A DNA stretch of 64,000 bases, from positions 2,968,501 through 3,032,500 of the forward strand of contig NZ_JACHIU010000001.1 in the NCBI RefSeq assembly GCF_014207705.1, in the 5' to 3' direction. Position 1 is the stretch's first letter; every line of letters begins with the position of its first letter. The translations under genes were made by a program, and so were the position numbers. Below are positions 20,421 to 28,403 of this stretch, one piece after another. The notes below the pieces were generated by a model, which did not search any database, was not told the DNA's origin, and saw only the letters and a list, made by a program, of their open reading frames with translations. The DNA is from Sphaerisporangium rubeum. GTDB taxonomy: Bacteria; Actinomycetota; Actinomycetes; Streptosporangiales; Streptosporangiaceae.

Positions 20421-22148
20421 ATGGTGTCGAGTTCTGGTGAGCCCATCAATCTGAGCGGACTGCTGGACGGGCTCGCCGGGGGGATGAGCGACGAGGAGAG
20501 CGCGTTGGTGCGCTCGTGGCTGGTGCCGGAGAGCCGGCGGGAGCCGCGGGGGTTGAGGGCGGGGCGGGAGAGGGTCGCCGACGAGTTCGCGCGGCCGGCC
20601 GCGGATGATCCGCGGGGGGTGCGGCGGGTCGGGGTGATCGGCGGGGGGACGGCGGGGTATCTGACGGCGCTGGCGCTTCAGGCCAAGAGGCCGTGGCTGG
20701 ATGTGACGCTGGTCGAGTCGTCCACGGTGCCGATCATCGGGGTGGGTGAGGCGACGGTGCCGTTGATGGTGACGTTCCTGCACCACTATCTCGGCATCGA
20801 TCCGGTGGAGCTGTACCGCGAGGTCCGGCCGACGTGGAAGCTCGGCATCCGGTTCGACTGGGGGCCGGACCCCGAGGGGTTCATGGCGCCGTTCGACTGG
20901 GGGTCCAACTCGATCGGGGTGCTCGGGTCGCTGGCCGAGCAGGGGGACATCAACGCGTTCACGTTGCAGTCGCTGATGATGACGGCGGGCCGGACCCCGG
21001 TGTTCGCGCCGGACGGCGACCCGGTGTCGCTGATGAAGTTCCTGTCGTTCGCGTACCACCTGGACAACGAGCGGTTCGTCCGGTTCCTCACGAATCTGGC
21101 GCGGTCCCGTGGTGTCGGCCACCTCGACGCCAAGATCGCCGAGGTGGTGCCGGCCGGACCCGAGTGGATCGACCACCTGGTCACCACCGACGGACGGCGG
21201 CTGGAGTTCGACTTCTACGTGGACTGCAGCGGGTTCAGGTCTTTGATGCTCGGCCAGGCGCTGAAGACGCCGTTCCACAGCTACTCCGACAGCCTGTTCA
21301 CCGACCGCGCGGTCACCGGCAACATCCCGCACAACGGGGTGATCAAGCCGTACACGACGGCCACGACCATGGACGCCGGCTGGTGCTGGAACATCCCGAC
21401 CAGGGAGGACGACCACCGCGGCTACGTCTACTCCTCGGCGGCGATCAGCGACGACGAGGCCGCGGACGAGCTGGCGCGCAAGTACCCCGGCATCACGCCG
21501 CCACGGCTGGTGCGGTTCCGGGTGGGACGGCACGAGTCGGCGTGGCGCGGCAACATGATGGCCATCGGCAACTCCTACGGGTTCGTGGAGCCGCTGGAGT
21601 CCAGCGGCCTGCTCATGATCACGCAGGGCATCCTGGCGCTGGTCCGCTCGATGCCGGCGTCCTGGTCCGACCCGGTGGGCCGCGAGGTCGTCAACTCGGT
21701 GCTCGGCAAGAAGTGGGACGAGATCCGCTGGTTCCTGTCGGTGCACTACAAGTTCAACACGCGCCTGGACACGCCGTTCTGGCGGGAGGCCCGCAGCCGC
21801 ACCGACGTCTCGGGTCTGCAGCCGCTGCTTGAGGTGTACGCCGCGGGTGCGCCGCTGCGGCTGCGCGACAAGCTGACGCAGCTGCACCTCGGGCTCACCG
21901 CGCCGACGTTCTACGGTCTTGAGGGCATCGACTGCGTGCTCCTCGGCCAGAAGGTGCCGACGAGGCTGCTGCGTTCGGCGGAGCCGATCGAGCGGTGGCG
22001 CACACGCAAGGCCGCGGCCGACGTGCTGGTACGCCAGGCGCTGCCGCAGGCCGAGGCGCTCGCCATGTTCGACGCCGAGCCCCGTCTGCACGACGAGGTG
22101 GTCAAGGACAGGGACGGCTGGGTCGCCAAGTCCGCCGACACTCTCTGA
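20421..22148 (+). CDS. Flavin-dependent tryptophan halogenase
   Basis: A 575-residue FADH2-dependent halogenase that would install chlorine (or bromine) on an indole ring. Visible motifs: FAD-binding GVIGGGTAGYLTALAL (about residues 71-86), IGVGEATVP, the presumed catalytic lysine K140 in PTWKLGIRFDWG, and the halogenase signature W-C-W-N-I-P at 321-326. A 68-residue N-terminal extension precedes the FAD domain and is unusual; it could help recognise a peptide substrate. Its partner flavin reductase follows after 14 bp. As every precursor peptide in this cluster has one conserved Trp, the peptide Trp is the likely substrate, although free tryptophan cannot be excluded. Confidence 0.93.
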   Translation: MVSSSGEPINLSGLLDGLAGGMSDEESALVRSWLVPESRREPRGLRAGRERVADEFARPAADDPRGVRRVGVIGGGTAGYLTALALQAKRPWLDVTLVESSTVPIIGVGEATVPLMVTFLHHYLGIDPVELYREVRPTWKLGIRFDWGPDPEGFMAPFDWGSNSIGVLGSLAEQGDINAFTLQSLMMTAGRTPVFAPDGDPVSLMKFLSFAYHLDNERFVRFLTNLARSRGVGHLDAKIAEVVPAGPEWIDHLVTTDGRRLEFDFYVDCSGFRSLMLGQALKTPFHSYSDSLFTDRAVTGNIPHNGVIKPYTTATTMDAGWCWNIPTREDDHRGYVYSSAAISDDEAADELARKYPGITPPRLVRFRVGRHESAWRGNMMAIGNSYGFVEPLESSGLLMITQGILALVRSMPASWSDPVGREVVNSVLGKKWDEIRWFLSVHYKFNTRLDTPFWREARSRTDVSGLQPLLEVYAAGAPLRLRDKLTQLHLGLTAPTFYGLEGIDCVLLGQKVPTRLLRSAEPIERWRTRKAAADVLVRQALPQAEALAMFDAEPRLHDEVVKDRDGWVAKSADTL

Positions 22149-22162
22149 CCAGGCGGCCGGCG

Positions 22163-22666
22163 ATGACGCGCCAACTCGACTCGATCGCCTCCGAGCGGTT
22201 CCGCGATCTGATGAGCACGTTCCCGAGCGGCGTCGCCGTGGTGACCACCGAGGGGCGGCGCGGCGTGCCTTGTGGCATGACCGTTTCATCGTTGTGCAGT
22301 CTGTCGCTGGAGCCGGCGCTGCTGCTGGTCTCGCTGCGCCGCGGCAGCGAGACCCTGGAGGAGGTGCGGCACGCCGGCGTCTTCGCGGTGAACCTGCTGC
22401 ACCAGGACGGCAGGGAGGCGGCGATCGTCTTCTCCTCGCCTCTCCCGTCGCGGTTCGGCGCCGTGATCTGGGCCACCACCCCCGTCTGGTCGCTGCCCGC
22501 GCTGCCTGAGCACGCGCACACCACGATGGAGTGCGCGGTGGACAACGTGGTCGGCGCGGGTGACCACACTCTGGTCATCGGCAAGGTGGTCGGCGCCACG
22601 GCGTGGCGGCCGGAGGCCGCGCCTCTGCTGTACGGGTTGCGGCGTTACGAGTCCTGGCCGGAATGA
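22163..22666 (+). CDS. Flavin reductase (FlaRed/HpaC family)
   Basis: A 167-residue NAD(P)H:flavin oxidoreductase of the FMN-binding split-barrel type. Family motifs are STFPSGVAVVTTEG, PCGMTVSSLCSLSLEP, and LLVSLRRGSETLEEVRHAG. It would supply reduced FAD to the halogenase 14 bp upstream. The ATG at 22163 is chosen because it directly precedes the conserved domain. Confidence 0.92.
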   Translation: MTRQLDSIASERFRDLMSTFPSGVAVVTTEGRRGVPCGMTVSSLCSLSLEPALLLVSLRRGSETLEEVRHAGVFAVNLLHQDGREAAIVFSSPLPSRFGAVIWATTPVWSLPALPEHAHTTMECAVDNVVGAGDHTLVIGKVVGATAWRPEAAPLLYGLRRYESWPE

Positions 22667-22811
22667 GGCCTCTTAAAAACGACGCGCCGTGTTCACGCCG
22701 ATGCGCACCGCGCGGGATAACGGGCTGTCCGCTGTCCGGTTTGGGATTCGTTAAGGTTGCTTATTCTCTTCGTGAATTGTGCTATATTCCAGCGGTTCTC
22801 GTCCCGTTCTC

Positions 22812-22840
22812 TTGACACGTAAGTCGTGACAACGTTAGCT
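22812..22840 (+). promoter_or_regulatory. Putative promoter upstream of the ATP-grasp gene
   Basis: A TTGACA box at 22812-22817 is followed after 17 bp by TTAGCT. It lies in a 248-bp gap that is distinctly A+T-rich (about 22740-22890) for this genome, and about 75 bp before the GTG of the ATP-grasp gene. The gap suggests that the ATP-grasp and SARP genes have their own transcription start. Confidence 0.4.
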
Positions 22841-22914
22841 AGAAGCGTGCGAGTGATCACCGCCGCGGTTTCTGGAAAATCATCTGCGGCCCGTACGAAA
22901 AACCCGCTCGCCCG

Positions 22915-24036
22915 GTGCGGATTACCGGTGAGCACTTGTTGAGCGCGGTAAGGGCCCCCCTCCTTGGCCGGCTCCATGATTCCCCCGTCACCGTAGACCT
23001 GCGCACGGAGCGGCCCTCGGTGTCCTGGCCGTCGCCCTCCGGCGGCGACCCCGGCGTCCCCGAGCCGTGCGTGGTGCTCGCCGACCGCGCGGGCCGTGCC
23101 GAGTTCGCCGCGCTGCAACGCACCCTGACCACGCTCGGCGTGCCGAGTGTCCGCGTGGAGTCCGGCGCGTCGCCTTCCCTGTCGGCCGTCCCCGGGGACG
23201 GCACGCTCACTCTGGACGGCCGGCTCGTCACCCCGACCGTCGTCTGGGCCCGTGACCTGCCGCGGGCCCCCGCCGCCGACCTCGCGGGCCGGGTCCGCGC
23301 CGACTCCTGGCACACCCTGGTGGGTCAGTTGCGCGCACTGGCGCCGTCCGCGCTCCCCGGCGGCGCACCCGGCCGCCTCGAACAGCTCGCCGGTGCGGCA
23401 CGCGAAGGTGTACGCACTCCCCGCACCGTCGTCACCACCGACCCCGGCGCGGCCGCCGCCGCGATGAGCGGCACGCACATCGTGGTCAAGGTGCTGGACG
23501 AGCACTTCGTCGAGACCGTCCCCGGCCTGCTCGTCGGCGTGTTCCCCGAGGTGGTGCCACGCCGCGACGCCGCGCGCTGGACACCGCTGGACTTCCCCGT
23601 CATCGTGCAGGAACACGTGCGGCATGACACCGAGCTACGGGTCTACCACCTCGGCGGCGCCGTCCACGCGTACGCCGTCACCAAGGCCGCGCCGGACGCG
23701 CTGTGGCGCGACGCCGCGTCGGTGCGGGTCGTCCCTGTGCCGCCGCCTCCGAAAGTGACCGACGCGGTGCTGCGGCTCGCCGCGCGCTTCGGCCTCACCT
23801 ACGGAGCGTTCGACCTGCTGCTCGACGGCGAGGACGTGGTGTTCCTTGAGATCAACGTGGACGGCGACTGGCGGTGGTACGAGTCGAGAGCGGGTGACCG
23901 CGCCGTGTCGCTCGCCGCCGCGCGGATGGTGTGCGCGCTGCATCTGCGCGCGGTGCCGAGCGCGGGCCTGCGGCCGCCGCTCGGCGTGGTCGATCTGCTC
24001 ATGCTGGGCTCAGGGAACGGCCCCCGTGGCCGGTGA
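22915..24036 (+). CDS. ATP-grasp ligase, graspetide (microviridin MdnC/MvdD)-like
   Basis: A 373-residue ATP-grasp enzyme. The C-terminal half carries the fold's signatures: HIVVKVLDEHF (ATP-contacting lysine), VIVQEHVRHDTELRVYHLG, and the metal-binding FLEINVDGDWRWYE (E312, N314). That last motif resembles the E-x-N-x-x-G-x-W-x-W block of graspetide ligases, which join peptide side chains by ester or amide bonds. The N-terminal third is poorly conserved. Upstream in-frame sequence reaches a stop at 22840, and the GTG at 22915 is the first usable start but has no clear ribosome site. In this cluster it may link acidic residues of the precursor to a Lys, Ser or Thr, or ligate another amine. 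Confidence 0.82.
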   Translation: MRITGEHLLSAVRAPLLGRLHDSPVTVDLRTERPSVSWPSPSGGDPGVPEPCVVLADRAGRAEFAALQRTLTTLGVPSVRVESGASPSLSAVPGDGTLTLDGRLVTPTVVWARDLPRAPAADLAGRVRADSWHTLVGQLRALAPSALPGGAPGRLEQLAGAAREGVRTPRTVVTTDPGAAAAAMSGTHIVVKVLDEHFVETVPGLLVGVFPEVVPRRDAARWTPLDFPVIVQEHVRHDTELRVYHLGGAVHAYAVTKAAPDALWRDAASVRVVPVPPPPKVTDAVLRLAARFGLTYGAFDLLLDGEDVVFLEINVDGDWRWYESRAGDRAVSLAAARMVCALHLRAVPSAGLRPPLGVVDLLMLGSGNGPRGR

Positions 24037-24048
24037 CCAAAGGTCACC
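24032..24048. promoter_or_regulatory. Perfect inverted repeat before the SARP gene
   Basis: GGTGACC, AAA, GGTCACC form a 7-bp palindrome that begins within the stop region of the ATP-grasp gene and ends 24 bp before the SARP start codon. It may be a regulator binding site or a short attenuating hairpin. Confidence 0.5.
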
Positions 24049-24072
24049 GCGAAGTGACATCGAGGGGGAGAC

Positions 24073-25866
24073 ATGCGCGAGGGAACGTTGTTACGGTGCT
24101 CGATACTAGGGCCGCTGGAGGTCCGGGCCGACAGTGTCAAGGTGGTCATCGGTGCGCCGAAACAGCGGCTTCTCCTGGCCATATTGTTATGCCGCGCCAA
24201 TATGGTCGTGCCTTCCATTCAGCTCATCGACGCGCTGTGGGGGGAAATTCCTCCGCGCACCGCGCGCAAGAATCTCCAGGTGTACGTTTCCGCGCTCCGG
24301 AAGATCGTCGGCGACCGCATCGATTTTCAGGGCTGGGGCTACAGCTTCCGCGCAGAGCGTGACGAGGTGGACCTGCTGCGGTTCCAGGAGGCCGCGCGCA
24401 CCGGCAGAGGCGCCATACGCGGCGGCGCTCCCGCCGTCGCGGCCGAACTGCTCGGCGAGGCCGTCGGGTTGTGGCGGGACCAGCCGCTGGCCGAGTTCTC
24501 GCACGTGCCGCTGGTGTCGCGCGACGTCGGCCGGTTCACCGAGCTGTTCCTTTCCGTGTACGAGGACTGGGCCGAACTGGAGATCGAGCTCGGCCGGCAC
24601 GTCGAGGTGCTGAGCGGCCTCGACCTCGTCGCGGCGCGGTACCCGACCCGAGAGCGTATCGCCGCGGCCCGCATGACGGCGCTGGCGCGCTGCGGCCGCA
24701 CCTCAGAGGCGCTGTCGCACTTCGAGAGCCTGCGCCGCCACCTGTCCGCCGAGATGGGAATCGACCCGAGCCCGGTGCTGAGATCCCTCTACCAGGACAT
24801 CCTGCGCGGGTCCGGCACACCCGCGCCGGCGCCGCGCGGCGGCGCGGCACCGGCCAAGCCGCTGCAGGCCGGCGCCAACCAGTTGCCGCGCGACATCACC
24901 GACTTCGTGGGCCGTGAGCGCGAGATGCGCCGCATCGCCGACGACCCGTCCCCGGTCACCCTGATCACCGGCGACCTCGGCATCGGCAAGACCACTCTCG
25001 CGGTGCACGTCGCGCACACGCTGGCCCCGATGTTCCCCGACGGCGCGGTGGTGCTGCCGCTGCGGCGGCGTGGCGGTGCGCCGCGGCCGACCGCGGAGAT
25101 CCAGCGGGAACTGCTCGAAGCCGTCGGCGTGAGCGTACCGGGGGTGCGCGGCGAGGACGTGCTGGCCTCGGTGTGGCGGTCCTGGCTGGCCAACCGCAGG
25201 CTCCTGCTCATCCTGGACGACGCACCCGACGAGGCGGCGGTCCGCGCGCTGCTGCCGGGGGCCGGCGCGAGCAGGGTGCTGGTCACCAGCCGCAGCAGGC
25301 TCAGCGGCCTGGAGTCGGTGACCAGGATCGGCCTCGGGGAGCTGTCGCACGAGGAGGGCATCGAGTTCCTGCGCCGCGTGATCGGTGCCGACCGGGTGCG
25401 CGGCGACGTGACGGCCGTCACCGCGATGCTCGACAGGTACGGCCTGTCACCGCTGATCCTGCGCGTGCTCGGCGGCCGGTTCGCCGGGCTGCCGCACGTG
25501 CCGCTCGCGCGGCTCGCCGAGCGTCTCGGCCGCGCCGAGTGCGTGCTGGACGAGTTCGTCGCCGGGGACCTGTCCTTGCGGGAGCGTTTCGAGGACGGCT
25601 ACAACCGTCCGACGTGGACGCCGTGGGAGGCGTTCCGCACGCTCGGCGCGCTCGGGCCGCCGCCGTTCAGCCACGACGAGCTGGTCGACACGCTGGACGG
25701 CACGCTGGACGGCACAGGGATGCGGGCCGAGCGGGTCATCGAGTCGCTGCTCGAGGCCAACATCCTGTCGGTGCCGGACTACGAGGTGACGGCGCACGCC
25801 ATGCTGTACACCATGTCACCGCTCGCGCATCGCTTCGCGGTCGAGCTCCACCTCGGCGGCGCCTGA
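24073..25866 (+). CDS. SARP/AfsR-type cluster regulator
   Basis: A 597-residue transcriptional regulator. The order is an OmpR-like winged helix (about residues 8-95), a bacterial transcriptional activation domain (about 100-245, ending HLSAEMGIDPSPVLRSLYQD), and an NB-ARC ATPase with Walker A TGDLGIGKTTLAV near residue 300. The gene is truncated relative to full AfsR, since no TPR region follows. Proteins of this type activate antibiotic clusters by binding direct heptamer repeats with 11-bp periodicity. Two rare TTA codons (residue 7 and about residue 41) could make it bldA-dependent. Its 3' end overlaps the convergent MFS gene by 51 bp. Confidence 0.92.
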   Translation: MREGTLLRCSILGPLEVRADSVKVVIGAPKQRLLLAILLCRANMVVPSIQLIDALWGEIPPRTARKNLQVYVSALRKIVGDRIDFQGWGYSFRAERDEVDLLRFQEAARTGRGAIRGGAPAVAAELLGEAVGLWRDQPLAEFSHVPLVSRDVGRFTELFLSVYEDWAELEIELGRHVEVLSGLDLVAARYPTRERIAAARMTALARCGRTSEALSHFESLRRHLSAEMGIDPSPVLRSLYQDILRGSGTPAPAPRGGAAPAKPLQAGANQLPRDITDFVGREREMRRIADDPSPVTLITGDLGIGKTTLAVHVAHTLAPMFPDGAVVLPLRRRGGAPRPTAEIQRELLEAVGVSVPGVRGEDVLASVWRSWLANRRLLLILDDAPDEAAVRALLPGAGASRVLVTSRSRLSGLESVTRIGLGELSHEEGIEFLRRVIGADRVRGDVTAVTAMLDRYGLSPLILRVLGGRFAGLPHVPLARLAERLGRAECVLDEFVAGDLSLRERFEDGYNRPTWTPWEAFRTLGALGPPPFSHDELVDTLDGTLDGTGMRAERVIESLLEANILSVPDYEVTAHAMLYTMSPLAHRFAVELHLGGA

Positions 25867-27189
25867 GCCGTCCCGCGCCGCCTCCGCCTCCGGTGCGCCG
25901 TGCGCCACGACCTCACCGGCCGCCACCAGCTCACCGGAGTCCGCGTCGTCGCGCGCCGGAGCCGCCGGCTCGGGTGCGGGGGTGTCCAGGCTGCGCAGGC
26001 CGGGCCCCATGGCGGCGACGACCACATTCACCGCCAGCAGCCCGCCGATGACCAGCAGCGCTCCCGAGCCGCCGATGTACTGCGCGAGCACACCGCCGAT
26101 CAGCGGGGCGAGCGGCGTCAGGCCCATGCTGGCCGTGCCGAACAGCGACGTCAGCCGTCCCATCATGGCGTCGGGCACCATGGTGGCGACCAGCACCCGC
26201 AGCGCCACGTTGAGCGCCGGCACGGCGACCATCGCGAGGAACAGCGGCACCGCCGGCCAGTAGGCGCCGAACGGCAGGGCCGTCGCGCACACCATCAGCG
26301 CGAAGAATCCCACCACCGCGAGCATCAGCCGTCCCGGCGGCAGCATCGCGCCGATCCGCGCCGACACCAACGCGCCGAGCAGCCCGCCGAGACCCATGCC
26401 GGCCAGCACGAACCCGGTGACCGTCGAGTCGCCGCCACGCGACTCGATCATCACGATCACCGGCAGCAGCAGCGCGTTGGCCACCAGGTTGGACACCAGC
26501 GAGAACGCGAGCCCCGCGCGCAGGCCCCGCTGACGCCACAGCCAGCCACCCGCCTCGGCGATGTCGGCGCGCATCCGCGTCTTGCGCCGCTGCGCCGCGT
26601 TCTCCGGGTGGCGCGGCACCTTGGCGAGGATGACGCACACCAGCGAGATCAGATACGTCAGCGCGTCCACGGCGAACGGCACGACCCGGCCGACCGCGAA
26701 CAGGAAACCGCCGATCGGCGGCCCGGCGAGGGACGCCGCGTGGCTGCGCGCCTCTTCCTGCGCGTACGCCGAGGGGAGCTGCGACGGCGGGACCACCGAG
26801 CGGATGGCGGTGGCGCGCGCGGGGCCGAAGAACGCGTCGGCCGTCCCGTTGATCACGGCGACGACGGCGATGTGCCACAGCGCCACCTGGTCGGCGAAGA
26901 TCAGGAGGGTCAGCGCGGCGTAGCTCCCGAACCGCGCGGCCTCGGCGATGATCAGGATGCGGCGCCGGTCCCACCGGTCCACCCACACCCCCGCCGGCAG
27001 CGACATCAGCAGATCGACGGTGATGCGGATCGCGCTGACGAGGCCCGCCGTCGCCGGGGAGCCGGTGATGGCGAGGATCAGCAGCGGGAAGGCCAGCCAG
27101 GTCAGCGTCGAGCCGAAACCCGATGTCGCCGCGCCGATCCACAACATCTGGAAACGGAAGTTGCGGCGCAGCGGCGGTAACTCGCTCAT
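25816..27189 (-). CDS. MFS exporter
   Basis: A 457-residue integral membrane protein with about twelve predicted spans and the MFS loop motif GVWVDRWDRRRILI between helices 2 and 3. It resembles the enterobactin/macrolide exporter type of drug:proton antiporter. It is the last gene of the minus-strand cluster operon and lies 29 bp after the P450 gene, which suggests export of the mature product or self-protection. The ATG at 27189 is chosen because GAAGGTGG precedes it. The hydrophilic C-terminal tail is rich in Ala and Glu. Confidence 0.88.
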   Translation of the reverse strand: MSELPPLRRNFRFQMLWIGAATSGFGSTLTWLAFPLLILAITGSPATAGLVSAIRITVDLLMSLPAGVWVDRWDRRRILIIAEAARFGSYAALTLLIFADQVALWHIAVVAVINGTADAFFGPARATAIRSVVPPSQLPSAYAQEEARSHAASLAGPPIGGFLFAVGRVVPFAVDALTYLISLVCVILAKVPRHPENAAQRRKTRMRADIAEAGGWLWRQRGLRAGLAFSLVSNLVANALLLPVIVMIESRGGDSTVTGFVLAGMGLGGLLGALVSARIGAMLPPGRLMLAVVGFFALMVCATALPFGAYWPAVPLFLAMVAVPALNVALRVLVATMVPDAMMGRLTSLFGTASMGLTPLAPLIGGVLAQYIGGSGALLVIGGLLAVNVVVAAMGPGLRSLDTPAPEPAAPARDDADSGELVAAGEVVAHGAPEAEAARDGSGAAEVELDREAMRER

Positions 27190-27218
27190 GTGGTCCACCT
27201 TCGTCGGTAGGCGCCGTT

Positions 27219-28403
27219 TCACCGGAGCGGTTCTGGGTTCACGAGCAGCTTGGACAGCCCTCGGCTGAGTATGTTGCCCCGCCAGTGCGTGGGGCCCGGC
27301 ACCAGTGCGACGCCGGGGAAGCGGCCCAGCACCGCGGAGATCGCCACACCGAGTTCCATCCTGGCCAGTGGAGCCCCGGGGCAGTAGTGCGGGCCGAGGC
27401 CGAACGTCACGTGCTTCGCGGCGCCGGACCGGTTCAGGTCGAACCGGTCGGGGTCGGGGTACCGCCTGGGGTCGCGGTTGGCGGCGGCGATGGACAGCAG
27501 CACACGGGAACCCGCCGGGATGACGTCGTCCCCCATGTGGATGTCCTCGGTGGCGTACCGCAGCGTGGCGAACGGCCCAGGCGGGTGGTAGCGCAGCAGT
27601 TCGTCCACGGCGTTCGGCACGGCGTGCGGGCAGGCGCGCAGTGTCGCGAGGTCCTCCGGACGGGTCAGCAGGTCCCGGATGGACATGCCGATCACCTGTG
27701 CGGTGGTCTCGTACGCGGCGAGCAGCAGCGACGCGCCGAGCGAGACGACCTCACGCTCCTCGACCCCGCTCGCGGGGTCCCAGGCGCGCAGGATCGCCGA
27801 CAGCACGTCGTCACCAGGCGCCTCGAGCCTGCGCCGGGTCAGGTCCTGGAAGAACGCGTCGAGACCGTCCATGTTGGCGTCGGCCGCCTCGCGGTCCAGC
27901 ATGGGGAACACCGAGGCGACCCAGGTGTACAGTTCGCCGCGCACCGCGTGGTCCAGGTCGAACAGCTCGCACATGACCTGGAAGGAGAAGGGGTGCGCGA
28001 AGTCCGTCATGAGGTCCACGACCGGCCGCGACGCGAGCGGTTCCAGCAGCCTTGCCGCGACGGCCTCGGCCACCGGCCGGTACTTCTCGACGCGCTGCGG
28101 CGTGAACCACGGTGTGGCCAGACGCTTGATCGTGGTGTGGTGCGGCGGGTCGTACATGACCAGGCTGACGTCCAGCGTGCGGCGGCGCGGCCCCGAGTGG
28201 TCGCGGTCACCCTGCGTGGACAGCCGCGTGTCGGTCAACGCGGCCCGCACGTCGGCGTCACGCGTGAAGATCCATACCGGTCTGCCGCGCGGCGTCAGCA
28301 CCTGTGTCACCGGGCACTGCTCACGGTACCCGGCGAGCAGCGGGTAGGGGTCGCGGGGGAAGCTCTTGTCGAACGGCGACGGCCTGGTCTTCGGTGTGGT
28401 CAT
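27219..28403 (-). CDS. Cytochrome P450
   Basis: A 394-residue soluble bacterial P450. Visible are the haem-ligand motif FGLGPHYCPGAPLARME, the K-helix ExxR in NAVDELLRYHPP, and the I-helix LLLAAYETTAQ. In RiPP clusters such enzymes hydroxylate residues or cross-link aromatic side chains (C-C, C-N or C-O). Here Trp, His or Tyr of the core could be the target. Its ATG overlaps the glycosyltransferase stop (ATGA), so it is translationally coupled. No ferredoxin gene lies nearby, so redox partners must come from elsewhere. Confidence 0.95.
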   Translation of the reverse strand: MTTPKTRPSPFDKSFPRDPYPLLAGYREQCPVTQVLTPRGRPVWIFTRDADVRAALTDTRLSTQGDRDHSGPRRRTLDVSLVMYDPPHHTTIKRLATPWFTPQRVEKYRPVAEAVAARLLEPLASRPVVDLMTDFAHPFSFQVMCELFDLDHAVRGELYTWVASVFPMLDREAADANMDGLDAFFQDLTRRRLEAPGDDVLSAILRAWDPASGVEEREVVSLGASLLLAAYETTAQVIGMSIRDLLTRPEDLATLRACPHAVPNAVDELLRYHPPGPFATLRYATEDIHMGDDVIPAGSRVLLSIAAANRDPRRYPDPDRFDLNRSGAAKHVTFGLGPHYCPGAPLARMELGVAISAVLGRFPGVALVPGPTHWRGNILSRGLSKLLVNPEPLR

